A stretch of DNA of 22,500 nucleotides from contig NC_009393.2 of assembly GCF_000002875.2 (NCBI RefSeq), forward strand, positions 330,001 to 352,500, written 5' to 3'. The notes under the pieces are model-generated. The model did no database searches. It saw only the letters and a program-made list of their open reading frames with translations, and was not told where the DNA came from. The DNA is from Leishmania infantum JPCM5. Its lineage: Eukaryota > Euglenozoa > Kinetoplastea > Trypanosomatida > Trypanosomatidae. Numbering within the stretch: position 1 is the stretch's first letter; each line of letters opens with the position of its first letter. Shown one piece after another: positions 1-8,226 of this stretch. The translations under genes were made by a program, and so were the position numbers.

Positions 1-472
1 GAGGATGTTGCGTGGGAGTGCGTCACATATGCGTGCGGGCGTACGTTGAGGGCGGAGAGGGAGGATATGCGAACGCTGCGACCCCCTCCCTTCACCATCA
101 CGCGAGCGTTCTCCCCATGGGAGGGAGGGAGAAAGGCGCGTGCGCCTCCATTAGCGGCACTGGAGGCCGCGTGCGTATCATGGCACGGGCTCGTGACGCA
201 GCACCTTCACGCGCGCGTGTGCGCACCTCACATGACGGAGGTAGCGTAGAGAGAGAGAAGAGCGTGCACGAAGAGAAATCGCAAAAGGCACACACACACA
301 CACACACACACACAATGCGACCTCTCGCACAACAGCGCTTCGACAAGTGCTTCGTCCAGAGGGAGGGATTACTTAGTAAGGCACACGCACAGTGGGTAGG
401 AGGTTTGAGACGGCACGCGCGCGTCAACGCGCGTTTCACGTGCAACCAGTAACGATGTCCTGCATCGCTCTA
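1..472 (-). other. Gap after the MYG1 gene: 3' UTR, no gene seen
   Basis: This stretch follows the MYG1 stop in the direction of transcription. It holds a (CA)n tract at 289-314 and GAGA-rich segments. Open frames here encode only repeat-derived, low-complexity peptides. Confidence 0.6.
289..314. repeat. (CA)13 microsatellite
   Basis: A pure 26-bp CA tract, 158 nt beyond the MYG1 stop, so (GU)n in the transcript's 3' UTR. Confidence 0.95.
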
Positions 473-1669
473 CTAGTTCACCACCACCAGCGCCTGCTTC
501 GCCAGCGCCATGGCACCATCAAACGTTTTCATGCCGCCGATGAAGCCGGAGACGTGCACAAACACGCCGCCCTCGATGCCACAGGCTGCGCTCAGCGCAT
601 CGTCGCGCAGGCCGCGGTACGGCAACGGCTTGCGGTTCTCGAAGCTAGTACTTGTCTTGGGCACCGCCTGCACGCGCCACCCTTTGCCGTCGGAGAAGAC
701 CACGTAGAGCACGGCGCCAAGGCAGTTGCTTTCTGCCTCTAGTTCAAGAAGGTGGTCCTTCCACGGGCATACCTTTACGTCCTTGAACACCATGATCTTG
801 CCGCTCTCGTCGAACTCGTGGCGGCGCTGAAAGGCAGCCTCGACGATGGAGCGGGCCGGCAGCCAGCTGAAGGCGAGGTACGTGAGTGCCCCGAAGAACT
901 CCGTTACTGCCATCTCCACGGCCACCGCAAAGTTCGCGTTCTCCGCGACGACGTCGCCGTTCTCCGGCTCGTTCCAGTACGCCTGCAGCTGCCCGATGCG
1001 CTGCGACAGGTTCGTGCTTTGCTTGTAGTTGGGCACGAGAGTTCCCACGGCTGGATCGGCGAGGCCCCAGCACTCGACACCGTTGTCGATGCCGTCCACC
1101 TGCTCCACGAAATTCGCGTAGAGGGCGTCCTCCAGGACATCGAGCTCCGCGTCCGAGACGCCAGTGCGGCTCTCTGACCAGCTCGTCATGCTCAGCACCG
1201 CCGCGCGCGCCGGCGAAGATGGCTGCAGCACCGCCTCGACGTACTGGCGGATGATCTGGCGGCCAAAGTGCTTGTACACGAGACCGGCAGAAGAGAGGCG
1301 CGTCTTGTACGCCTTCTTCGGTGTCGTCATGGTGCCGTGGAAGCTGGCCTGGTGGTGGTCGTAGCGGTTCGTGTCGACGTCGTAGATGGCGCCGACGTCC
1401 ACGACGATGTCGCAGGCATCGATTTGCTTTGGGTCGCGCGTGCGCAGGATGACGGCCTCGCGGTACTCGGGCACATGGCGGAGCAGACCGCACGCCATCG
1501 CCTCGTCGCAGTGGAAGCTTCCGTTGTGGGTGCAAATAACGGGCTTTGCAGCGGCGCTGTTACTGCTGCTCCCTGCGGCGGCGGCAGGCCGGTCCGCAAG
1601 GGACGCCAGGACCGTCAGCCCGTCCAGGTGTCGCGAGACGTACTCGGCAACAAACTTGCGTGCGCTCAT
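473..1669 (-). CDS. MYG1: MYG1-family protein (UPF0160, DHH-like exonuclease)
   Basis: The 398-residue product matches the MYG1 family along most of its length. Residues 48-56 carry the HNGSFHCDE metal-site signature, followed by VVDVGAIYD (89-97, with D91), DHHQASF (104-110) and VDGIDNG (192-198). The C-terminal part has WRVQAVP, PYRGLRDDALS and FVHVSGFIGG, all typical of the family. Characterised MYG1 proteins are 3'-5' RNA exonucleases of the nucleolus and mitochondrion; activity here is inferred from the motifs. The first ~43 residues before the core are Ala/Ser-rich and poorly conserved, and could be a targeting extension. The ATG at 1669 follows a good candidate splice acceptor at 1763 with no intervening upstream ATG. 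It is the last gene of the unit in this window. Confidence 0.93.
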   Translation of the reverse strand: MSARKFVAEYVSRHLDGLTVLASLADRPAAAAGSSSNSAAAKPVICTHNGSFHCDEAMACGLLRHVPEYREAVILRTRDPKQIDACDIVVDVGAIYDVDTNRYDHHQASFHGTMTTPKKAYKTRLSSAGLVYKHFGRQIIRQYVEAVLQPSSPARAAVLSMTSWSESRTGVSDAELDVLEDALYANFVEQVDGIDNGVECWGLADPAVGTLVPNYKQSTNLSQRIGQLQAYWNEPENGDVVAENANFAVAVEMAVTEFFGALTYLAFSWLPARSIVEAAFQRRHEFDESGKIMVFKDVKVCPWKDHLLELEAESNCLGAVLYVVFSDGKGWRVQAVPKTSTSFENRKPLPYRGLRDDALSAACGIEGGVFVHVSGFIGGMKTFDGAMALAKQALVVVN

Positions 1670-1762
1670 TGTTGCCTCTCGAGAGAAGGGCGGTGATGTC
1701 GGTGGCTCGAACCGTGAAATAGGCCGTGCTGTCTGTGTCTGACTGGTGTGTCGACGCGTAGG

Positions 1763-1796
1763 CTGATGCGCCGAAGAGGAGGAAGGATTCGAGAGT
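1763..1796 (-). promoter_or_regulatory. Candidate trans-splice acceptor for the MYG1 gene
   Basis: On the coding strand a pyrimidine-rich stretch (about 1796 down to 1771, with TCCTTCCTCCTCTTC) is followed by the first AG at 1764-1763. This would give a 93-nt leader after spliced-leader addition, free of upstream ATGs. The exact site is inferred from the pattern only. Confidence 0.5.
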
Positions 1797-2020
1797 GATG
1801 GGTGAGGGCGGTGTTGCCGTGGCCGGAGATGGCAGCGGAGGAGAGACGTGAGGCGGAAGAGAAATCAACTGTGGATGTGCGTGTGTTTCATATACAAAGG
1901 AATGAGCGCAGCAGCGCCGAGCCCGCCGCACACGATGATCACCACAATCGCGTTCGCCGGCGCCCATGAGGAGGGATGGAGGAAGAGTGGCGAGAGAATA
2001 AGCGCGACGGCGACAACAAC

Positions 2021-2043
2021 GTGTGTGTGTGTGTGCGTGTGTG
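2021..2043. repeat. GT tract
   Basis: (GT)7 followed by GC and further GT units. It reads as CA on the pre-mRNA, upstream of the MYG1 acceptor. Confidence 0.9.
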
Positions 2044-2328
2044 CAGTCGGCCAGTGGTAGCTGTGGACGGGGCCGCTGCCGACACGGTGAGAAGAGAGAC
2101 AGCGAGGCGTACGTGGTGACACGAACGCACATACCCACCCAGTCGCTGCCCGCCTGGTACTGCTCCCTCACCGCCTACGAGCACCCTCTCCCCCCGCTCC
2201 TCCCATTGTTTTCTCTTCCCTCCCTTGCGCAGCTGCCTTGTCTTTGTTTCTTTCTTCGCCATCGAGCTCTACGCCACCCAACGCCTTCTAGGAGCTTCTA
2301 TCCGATGCAAAGTAGCCTTTTTTGCGTG

Positions 2329-2329
<1 letters not shown>

Positions 2330-2360
<31 letters not shown>
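2330..2360. repeat. (CA)15 microsatellite
   Basis: A pure 31-bp CA tract about 200 nt after the RJL stop, (GU)n in the transcript. Confidence 0.95.
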
Positions 2361-2363
<3 letters not shown>

Positions 2364-2558
2364 TGCGCGCGCAATCTAAGAATGCAGAGGAATGACGGTG
2401 GTGCAGAGGAAGGCCGGCGGAGCTGCCGCCGAACTCTTCCGCCTTACCGGCGCACGCGTATGCGTGCTTCGCTACGCATCCAACCTGCGATGCCGTGCCA
2501 TACGCATCAAAATCAACGTGCAACAGCTCGCAGGAAACGCCAGCGACGGCAAGCACCA

Positions 2559-3368
2559 TCACATGAACTTGGCCACCATCCGCACCACCAAGTCCTCGAT
2601 GGCCTCCTTCACATTTTGCCCTGTGCTGGCGCTCGTCTCGTAGTAGGCCGCACAGCCGTGCTCGCGTGCCCACGCACGTCCTTGCGCCTCGCTCACAGCC
2701 CGCGGCCGCGGCGCAGCTGCCCCGGGAACCGCCGTGTCATCGACTTTGTTCGCGCAAAGCACCACAATCGGCGCCCTGCCGTCGGTGCGCCCGACGGCTT
2801 TTCCAGCGGCGGTGCCGCTCGTTACTGTGCTGGAGGCGGACGCTCGCTTTCCACCGGCGCCGGCCAGAGCAGGGTCGCTGCCTTCACCACCACCGCCGCT
2901 TGCTGCTGGCATTCCTTGGCAGTACATGGTGAGCTCTTCCCACCAGCCTTGCAGGGCGGTGAAGCTCTGCGCGCTCCGGGCATCGTACATGAGCAGCACG
3001 CCCTGGGCGGCTTCGTAGAACTCGTTTAGGATTTCTCGATAGTCGCCATCACCGGAGCCGTCCCAGAAGTTGACTCGCACCGCTGAGGGGATGGCCGAGG
3101 AGGCGCCGCCGCCGCTCTGTGCCGTCTCCGCGGGCGGTGATGGCTCGCTGCGGCGTTGCTGTAGCACGGCTGCTTTGCTCACTTCCACCTTTTTCACGCC
3201 GAAGTCGATGCCGATGGTGGGGATGTACTTGGCCACAAACCGGCCCTCGCAGTAACGCTTGATGAGGCAGCTCTTGCCTACGCCGACATCGCCGATGGCA
3301 AGCAGCTTGATGCGTGGATAGTCCAGAGAGGTGGGGAGGGCGGGTGGGAGCGTGGGGGCAGCAGGCAT
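2559..3368 (-). CDS. RJL-family small GTPase (Rab-like, no J domain)
   Basis: This 269-residue Ras-superfamily GTPase has a P-loop GDVGVGKS (26-33), switch I PTIGID (50-55), a G3 motif WDGSG (102-106), NKVD (207-210) and ETSAS (244-248). The stretches KSCLIKRYCEGRF, TIGIDFGVKK, NEFYEAAQGVLLMYD and CANKVD resemble DNAJC27/RJL proteins far more than classical Rabs. The RJL family has been linked phylogenetically to flagellated eukaryotes; a flagellar role here is inferred. No DnaJ domain follows, so this is the short RJL form. The residue after the G3 glycine, normally the catalytic Gln, is Asp107. The C-terminus (VVRMVAKFM) has no prenylation cysteine. Two low-complexity inserts (about 65-97 and 152-198) enlarge the domain. 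The open frame extends upstream only to a TTG; the ATG at 3368 is the first one. Confidence 0.9.
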   Translation of the reverse strand: MPAAPTLPPALPTSLDYPRIKLLAIGDVGVGKSCLIKRYCEGRFVAKYIPTIGIDFGVKKVEVSKAAVLQQRRSEPSPPAETAQSGGGASSAIPSAVRVNFWDGSGDGDYREILNEFYEAAQGVLLMYDARSAQSFTALQGWWEELTMYCQGMPAASGGGGEGSDPALAGAGGKRASASSTVTSGTAAGKAVGRTDGRAPIVVLCANKVDDTAVPGAAAPRPRAVSEAQGRAWAREHGCAAYYETSASTGQNVKEAIEDLVVRMVAKFM

Positions 3369-3445
3369 AGCTGGGACGAGTGGCCGGCGCGGGCGTGTGC
3401 CGAGGAGAGAGAAGTACGCGAAGTGCGTGGATACCAAGGAACGAT

Positions 3446-3480
3446 CTGTTGAGAAGAGGGAGAGAGCGGGGGGGGGCGGG
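3446..3480 (-). promoter_or_regulatory. Candidate trans-splice acceptor for the RJL GTPase gene
   Basis: The coding strand has a strong C/T tract (3480 down to 3451, including a run of nine C and CTCTCTCCCTCTTCTC) ending in AACAG, with AG at 3447-3446. This predicts a 77-nt leader without upstream ATGs and supports the ATG at 3368. It is one of the clearest acceptor patterns in the window. Confidence 0.6.
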
Positions 3481-3578
3481 AGTGTAAAGGGAGAGCGCGC
3501 GCGCTCTGGCGCTCCAGCAGCTCATCATCAGGGGCATCCCGACCGCGGCAAACGCGTACCGACCCCCCGTTGCGCCGG

Positions 3579-3598
3579 TGTGTGCGTGTGCGTGTGTG
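3579..3598. repeat. Imperfect GT tract
   Basis: TGTG units interrupted by C. It reads as CA on the transcript, about 130 nt upstream of the RJL acceptor. Confidence 0.85.
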
Positions 3599-4200
3599 AG
3601 GGAGGAAAGGGGGGGGTGCATGCCACGCTCATTGAGCTGCTCTCTGTCGCGGACTCCAATAAGCGATGAACCACTCCCCGGCACGCGCGAGAAGTGATGT
3701 CACCTCTTCTCTGTCTTCACGACGCCACCCCCACCTCCTCCACATGTTTCTTCTCCGTCAACCGGCAACGCGCCACAGAGAGATGCGTCTTTTTTTTTGA
3801 ATTGTGCCGTGCGCTTCTCGCAGGGTTCGAGGGTGTGTGTGCGTGGGGGAGGGAGCGCACGATGAGGCGAGCAAACCACGGTTCGAGTTTCGTCCTCTCT
3901 TTGACTGCCGGCACTCACGCATACGCGAGCGTGCTATACGATTGGAGCGCATCAGGCTTGCCTGTGATCCGAGAGGCAAGAGGGAGAGCGACAACGCAGC
4001 GGAGAGGCACACCTGCATACGGGTGCTCAGAGTATACGCCCCTGCCCCCCCTCCCGACACCAAGGGATTCGACAACGCGCGCCTGTACGTGTGTCTGTGT
4101 AAGATGAAGAGACAAAGACCATCGAATCGCTGTGCTGCGTTGATACTTCTGCTTTTGAGGGAGACAGCAGCGACGTGCTGTGCATGGGCAGCACCCGCCA

Positions 4201-4225
4201 GACACACACGCACACACATACACAT
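4201..4225. repeat. Imperfect CA tract
   Basis: A CA-rich tract with single interruptions (CG, AT), about 280 nt after the stop of the small membrane protein gene. Confidence 0.85.
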
Positions 4226-4501
4226 AAATGCATCAGGCTCTCCCTGGTGGTGTGCCTGATGATGTGTACATCCGTGACCACAGCCGTCAACAACAACACC
4301 GAGCACACCTTCCTCCCCCTCGTCCGCTGAGCTCATGTGGTACCGCCACTGGAGAGGTTTGAAAGAAAGAGATACAAGGAAGCAAGCAGCGTGCCAGAAA
4401 AACGGGACGTATCGGGTCCTGACAGAAACACCTCCAAAAAAGAGCGCACGCATGCCCATCTTCTCGGCATCCGCCACGACAGCGGGACGGAGTGATGCCG
4501 T

Positions 4502-4822
4502 TCATTCATTGCCTTTTAATGCTTGCTGATGCCGGGCACGAGTGTTGCCGTCGAGTGCTTCGTACCGCTCCGCGAATCCGTCGTCGATCGGCGCCGCCAA
4601 GCCGAGCTCTCGCGCTCGCCACCGTTCTCTCTCGATGTCCTTCTTGATGGACGCGTGGCGGCGGTTGCGCTCCTTCTCCTCGTATAAGTACACCGCAGAG
4701 TAGATGCCCAGAGCGGCGAGCGCGCAGACCACGACGAGGCGCCGTTCGCTTGCCCGCTTGAAGCCGACGAGGTGCGTCACTCGCGGGTCGGTCCCGACGT
4801 AGCGCTTCACGTATGAGTTCAT
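4502..4822 (-). CDS. Small single-pass membrane protein, unknown function
   Basis: The 106-residue product starts MNSYVKRYVG. It has one hydrophobic segment (about residues 29-47, LVVVCALAALGIYSAVYLY) flanked by basic residues, then a highly charged, probably helical stretch (48-72, rich in E, K and R). There is no N-terminal cleavable signal peptide. The layout suggests a tail exposed on one side of a membrane; the compartment, possibly mitochondrial, is a guess. I do not recognise a family. The frame is open further upstream to an ATG at 5035, but that extension is low-complexity, and the candidate acceptor at 4872 lies inside it. The start at 4822 overlaps the stop of a short upstream frame. 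Confidence 0.72.
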   Translation of the reverse strand: MNSYVKRYVGTDPRVTHLVGFKRASERRLVVVCALAALGIYSAVYLYEEKERNRRHASIKKDIERERWRARELGLAAPIDDGFAERYEALDGNTRARHQQALKGNE

Positions 4823-4851
4823 GGCTGCCTGTGCGATGACCGCGTATGCAT
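4819..4851 (-). promoter_or_regulatory. Short uORF ending on the start codon of the small membrane protein
   Basis: If splicing occurs at 4872, the leader contains one upstream ATG at 4851. It opens a 10-codon frame whose TGA (4821-4819) overlaps the main ATG (4822-4820) as ATGA. It is out of frame with the main gene. Such an arrangement could lower translation or couple it by reinitiation; no such effect can be shown from sequence. Confidence 0.45.
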
Positions 4852-4871
4852 GTGTGCACGTATGTGTGCAG

Positions 4872-4903
4872 CTCAGACGGAGGGAGATGGGGCGAGAGGG
4901 GCG
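4872..4903 (-). promoter_or_regulatory. Candidate trans-splice acceptor for the small membrane protein
   Basis: A tract of mostly C and T (4903 down to 4876, including CGCCCCTCTCGCCCC and CTCCCTCCGTC) precedes AG at 4873-4872, giving a 49-nt leader. A second possible acceptor lies at 4930-4929 behind another C/T tract (about 4957-4938), so alternative sites are possible. Confidence 0.5.
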
Positions 4904-5514
4904 ACTTTGAAGGTGGGCTGAGGCAGCGCTGCCAGTCGGGAGGGCGGGAGGATAGACCCCCCAAAAAAAAAACATAAAACCGAAGGCGTGCACCTGCGCC
5001 AACGTGGCGGACGCACGTGGGAGGAGCCCCGCCATCACCTCCCTAACTCTCTGTTACAAAATCATTGCTTCCAAGAGGCTTTCAACGGTGCCATGAAAAC
5101 CACATCTCGTGCCCTCCATCACACACGCGGTTGCATGCGTGTACATGCTTGCGTACGCATATGTGGACGAGCACGGATATGGAATAACGAGAAAGGGAAT
5201 ACATAGAAGGGTTGATGCGGGTGACGGAGCGGCGGCGGCGGCGATGGTGGTGCGCACGCAGGTCGTGCACACACACCCACATACGCGCACCCTGCGCCTC
5301 TTCCTCCTCACCCGTCCCGCGCAACCCTTCGACCCACCCGTGATAGTTTACATGCACGAAAATAAGCAAACGCGACGGCCCAACGGTCCAATATACCCAC
5401 AGACACAGATGCGACGAGGAGCGTGCATCTGGGCCGCAAGTCTGGCGCTCAGTCATAGCCGAACAGAGAGGAGATGGCGGAGGAAAGGGGAAGGGGCGAG
5501 GGCAGGCGATGCAG

Positions 5515-5557
<43 letters not shown>

Positions 5558-5684
5558 AGGTGCCCCCTCCGCGAAGCCGACGGTCCCTCCCTGCCATTCC
5601 TTTCCACGGCCGTCCACACCCGGAGAACACCATCATCACCACAGCTCATCAACACACACGAGAGTGCATCCACTCTTGCATGCC
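4904..5684 (-). other. Gap between the coiled-coil and small membrane protein genes
   Basis: Holds the longest CA tract of the window (5517-5555) and a run of ten A at about 4965-4974. Open frames give His/Thr repeats from the CA tract and no recognisable protein. Confidence 0.55.
5517..5555. repeat. (CA)19 microsatellite
   Basis: A pure 39-bp CA tract, the longest of the window, 129 nt after the stop of the coiled-coil protein gene. Confidence 0.95.
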
Positions 5685-7256
5685 TCACAGCCATATATCC
5701 ATCCGTTTGCCGAAGTGCAGCGGCTCCTGCGGCTCTACAGCGGCGTTCGACGTGGCCGTGGCGTTGTCGCGTGGCAGCGTGGTGTAGCCCAGGTACGCCG
5801 CACACATCTTCTTGCGCTCGCACTGATCCTGGATCGTGCCGTCTTCTAGAATGCAGTGACCGAACATCGAGTCGCGCAGCTCCGCTGCGCCCCACCGGCG
5901 GACCGGTAGCGACGCTTCTCGCGGCGGCGGCAGTGGTGGCAGCATCGATTTGCGCACCGCGGCGGCGCTGTAGAGGGCCCACGGGTAATACCTCGCCTGC
6001 AGTGCACCGGTGACGTCACGACTGACAGGCACTGGGGACAGGGGAAGGGGCATCACAGCGCCCGTCTCTTGCTGCTCCGGCGGCTCGCCAGCGCGGCGCG
6101 GGGCCGGCACCTTCCCTGCAGTTGCGGCGGCGGACGGGGCGTCGAAGTACTCGGGGATGTACGTGTACGGGATGGCGTTCGCGTGCTGGCCCATGTTCTC
6201 CTCCGATGTGTGGGTGAACATGGGCGGTGCCGTGTGGAAGGGCGCTGAGACTTTCGCTGCCGCCTCCGTCACCGCGGTTGGCGCAGGTGACGCCGCCGGG
6301 CTGTGCGGCGGCGTGCTGACGGCGGTGGCGGCTTGTGACGGTGCTGACGGTGAAGTAGGCGATGCAAAGGCGCCGACGGAGCGTGTCGCCCGTGGCCGAG
6401 AGCGCCCCTTGCCGGTGAGCTCACCAGGATTGAGAATCGCCGCGGCGGCACGCGAGCGCTGCGCCTCGTTGCGATAGGCAAGACTGAGGCGGACGTACGC
6501 CTCTTCGGTGGCCTCCGCTGCTTGGCGCAGGTCGATCTCGGTGGACGGCGCGGAGGTGTGGTGACCCCTGACGTTGGTGCCGCCCCAGCTGGTCGTACTT
6601 GTGTGACCTACATCCAGATGATTGCGACTGACGGAGCTCTTGTGGAGCTCTTCTCGTGCATGCGCCTTGTGCTGCGCATCCGTTTGCCTGACGTAGCTCC
6701 CCAGCTGCATAAGCCAAAGTTGGTTCTGCAGAAACTGCGTGTTGCGGTCCTGGAAGTCGGCCATTGCATCCGCCTCACGCAGCTCCGCGCGCTCCTGCTG
6801 CCGCTCCCACCGGCGCTGCTGCATCTCTTTCTTTGTCTGCTCCTCCTGCGCGTCACGGTGCCGCTGCTCCTCGAGCTTGACGGCCTCGTGCTGGGCGAGT
6901 GCTCGCCGCTTCTTTTGCTCCCTCTCACGCTGCACCTCGACAGACCAGTCCGCGGCGTCGCGAAGGGCCATATAGGCGTTCAGATTATGTACATGCACGA
7001 GCTGCTCGGCCGGCGGGCGAACAGCGTAGAGCGACGAGGTCGGCGCGTGCTCATGCGCGGGATGCCAGCCAAAACGTGCGTTGGACACATGTATCACGTC
7101 ATCGTCATCGTCGGCCTCATTCGGCGGCTGCGGCAGACGCTGATGGGGCTTGAGTTCAGACGGGGCTCGAATCACGTGCGCGGCTGCTGGTGGCGCCAGC
7201 CCTGAGGAGTTGGAGATGGCACTCTTGCGGTTTGAGGCAAGGCTGAAGGAGTACAT
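5685..7256 (-). CDS. Hypothetical coiled-coil protein
   Basis: The 523-residue protein has no domain I can name. Residues 1-60 are disordered, with an acidic D-run at 49-53. Residues about 104-170 form a strongly charged E/K/R/Q heptad-like region, a likely coiled coil (for example EVQREREQKKRRALAQHEAV). A mixed region follows (171-290), then a Ser/Pro/Ala-rich linker (298-335). The C-terminal third (360-523) looks more ordered, with IPYTYIPEYFDAP, ARYYPWALYS, RRWGAAELRDSMFGHCILEDG, RKKMCAAYLGYTTLPRD and a final HFGKRMDIWL. That tail could be the conserved interaction module. A cytoskeletal or flagellar scaffold would fit, but this is a guess. The frame extends upstream to a GTG; the first ATG is at 7256, after a candidate acceptor at 7343. 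Confidence 0.85.
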   Translation of the reverse strand: MYSFSLASNRKSAISNSSGLAPPAAAHVIRAPSELKPHQRLPQPPNEADDDDDVIHVSNARFGWHPAHEHAPTSSLYAVRPPAEQLVHVHNLNAYMALRDAADWSVEVQREREQKKRRALAQHEAVKLEEQRHRDAQEEQTKKEMQQRRWERQQERAELREADAMADFQDRNTQFLQNQLWLMQLGSYVRQTDAQHKAHAREELHKSSVSRNHLDVGHTSTTSWGGTNVRGHHTSAPSTEIDLRQAAEATEEAYVRLSLAYRNEAQRSRAAAAILNPGELTGKGRSRPRATRSVGAFASPTSPSAPSQAATAVSTPPHSPAASPAPTAVTEAAAKVSAPFHTAPPMFTHTSEENMGQHANAIPYTYIPEYFDAPSAAATAGKVPAPRRAGEPPEQQETGAVMPLPLSPVPVSRDVTGALQARYYPWALYSAAAVRKSMLPPLPPPREASLPVRRWGAAELRDSMFGHCILEDGTIQDQCERKKMCAAYLGYTTLPRDNATATSNAAVEPQEPLHFGKRMDIWL

Positions 7257-7342
7257 GAAGACGCGGAGATGGCGGCGGGGAAGGTGTAGTGTGGTGTGTG
7301 TATGCGCGCCAGGCGACTGCAATCGCCGTGACCTCCGCGGTG

Positions 7343-7383
7343 CTCGATGAGTAGCAAAGACAAGTAGATAGAGAGGGAAGGCC
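7343..7383 (-). promoter_or_regulatory. Candidate trans-splice acceptor for the coiled-coil protein gene
   Basis: On the coding strand a pyrimidine tract (CCTTCCCTCTCTATCTAC, about 7383-7364) is followed by the first AG at 7344-7343, giving an 86-nt leader with no upstream ATG. The AG lies about 20 nt past the tract, so this call is weaker than the others. Confidence 0.4.
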
Positions 7384-8226
7384 ACAGTATACGGGCTACC
7401 GGAAGGCGCTTGCTGTCACGGAGATGACGGTTGCAGCGGGTGTGCTTGGGGGTTGTTCGAAAGGAGATGAGGGGCGGTGAAGGGGTGAGGGTCGAGTACG
7501 GACACACAGACAGAGCAGGCCTGCTTCAGGTACGGGCGGGTGGGATGGAACGAGGAAAGAACACCGGAGGTACAATGATGCCTCCACGAGACGATGGAGG
7601 CGATCACGCACGCGCAGAGAGACAGACCTACCCTCCGAGAGGGCCGCTAAAGTCCCACACATGACGCGTGCGCACCATACACGTCTCTGCATATACATGT
7701 GATAACTATCGGCTTACGCAGCAGCGCATCGACAGCATTGAAGTAGAGAGGAATAACGCTCGCCCACTTACCGGCTGCGAGAGATGCCGCTGCTGTGACT
7801 GCCACATACCCCTGTTTATCTCATGCACACATGCGCAGTCTTCATGTGTGCAGGATGAGACAGGAGAAGGAAGAGGGGGAGGGGAGGAGGTACGAAGACT
7901 GGAAAAAAAAACAGAAAATAAGAAATAGAGAAAAGGGAGGATGGGGGCGCACACACATGCACATAGAGACAGAGAGCAACGGCCACAGAAGCGTGCGAGG
8001 GGGCGGGCAATATAGAAGGGGAGCCTATCGATCAGCAGAGAGAGTGGGAAAGTGGGCCATTTACACACATACACGCACACACAGATGCAGCACACATCTG
8101 CCCATGGATCAGCGCCCTCTCTCCTCGCGCGCTCTCTACAAGCCCTCCTTGTGCCTACTCTTGCGGCTCCATCTTTTCCCTCATCGCTGTTTTCGCGTTG
8201 CTTGTCAGCGGCCCTGCCGCACTCCT
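7384..8226 (-). other. Gap between the H1-like and coiled-coil genes
   Basis: Contains a CA-rich tract (8061-8083), a small inverted repeat CAGATG/CATCTG (8082-8100) and a purine-rich block (about 7858-7940) that reads as pyrimidine tract on the transcript. No supported gene. Confidence 0.55.
8061..8083. repeat. Imperfect CA tract
   Basis: A CA-rich tract about 145 nt after the stop of the H1-like gene. Confidence 0.8.

Larger units (their letters stand above)
1797..2558 (-). other. Gap between the RJL GTPase and MYG1 genes
   Basis: It should contain the RJL 3' UTR and the region upstream of the MYG1 acceptor. A (CA)n tract (2330-2360) and a (GT)n tract (2021-2043) of opposite orientation are its main features. 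No supported gene on either strand. Confidence 0.6.
3481..4501 (-). other. Gap between the small membrane protein and RJL genes
   Basis: About 1 kb with a GT-rich tract (3579-3598), an imperfect CA tract (4201-4225) and a T8 run near 3790. Open frames on both strands are low-complexity and show no recognisable protein. Presumed 3' UTR plus intergenic sequence. Confidence 0.55.

Noticed and set aside
3880..3892. GGTTCGAG-like sequence resembling a tRNA B box
   Set aside because: The following bases do not fit the B-box consensus and no cloverleaf or A box was seen.
4823..5035. ATG-initiated extension of the small membrane protein
   Set aside because: It includes translated pyrimidine tracts and repeat sequence, and two candidate acceptors lie inside it.
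5517..5555. CRISPR-like or telomeric array
   Set aside because: It is a pure CA microsatellite with no spacers and no TTAGGG units.
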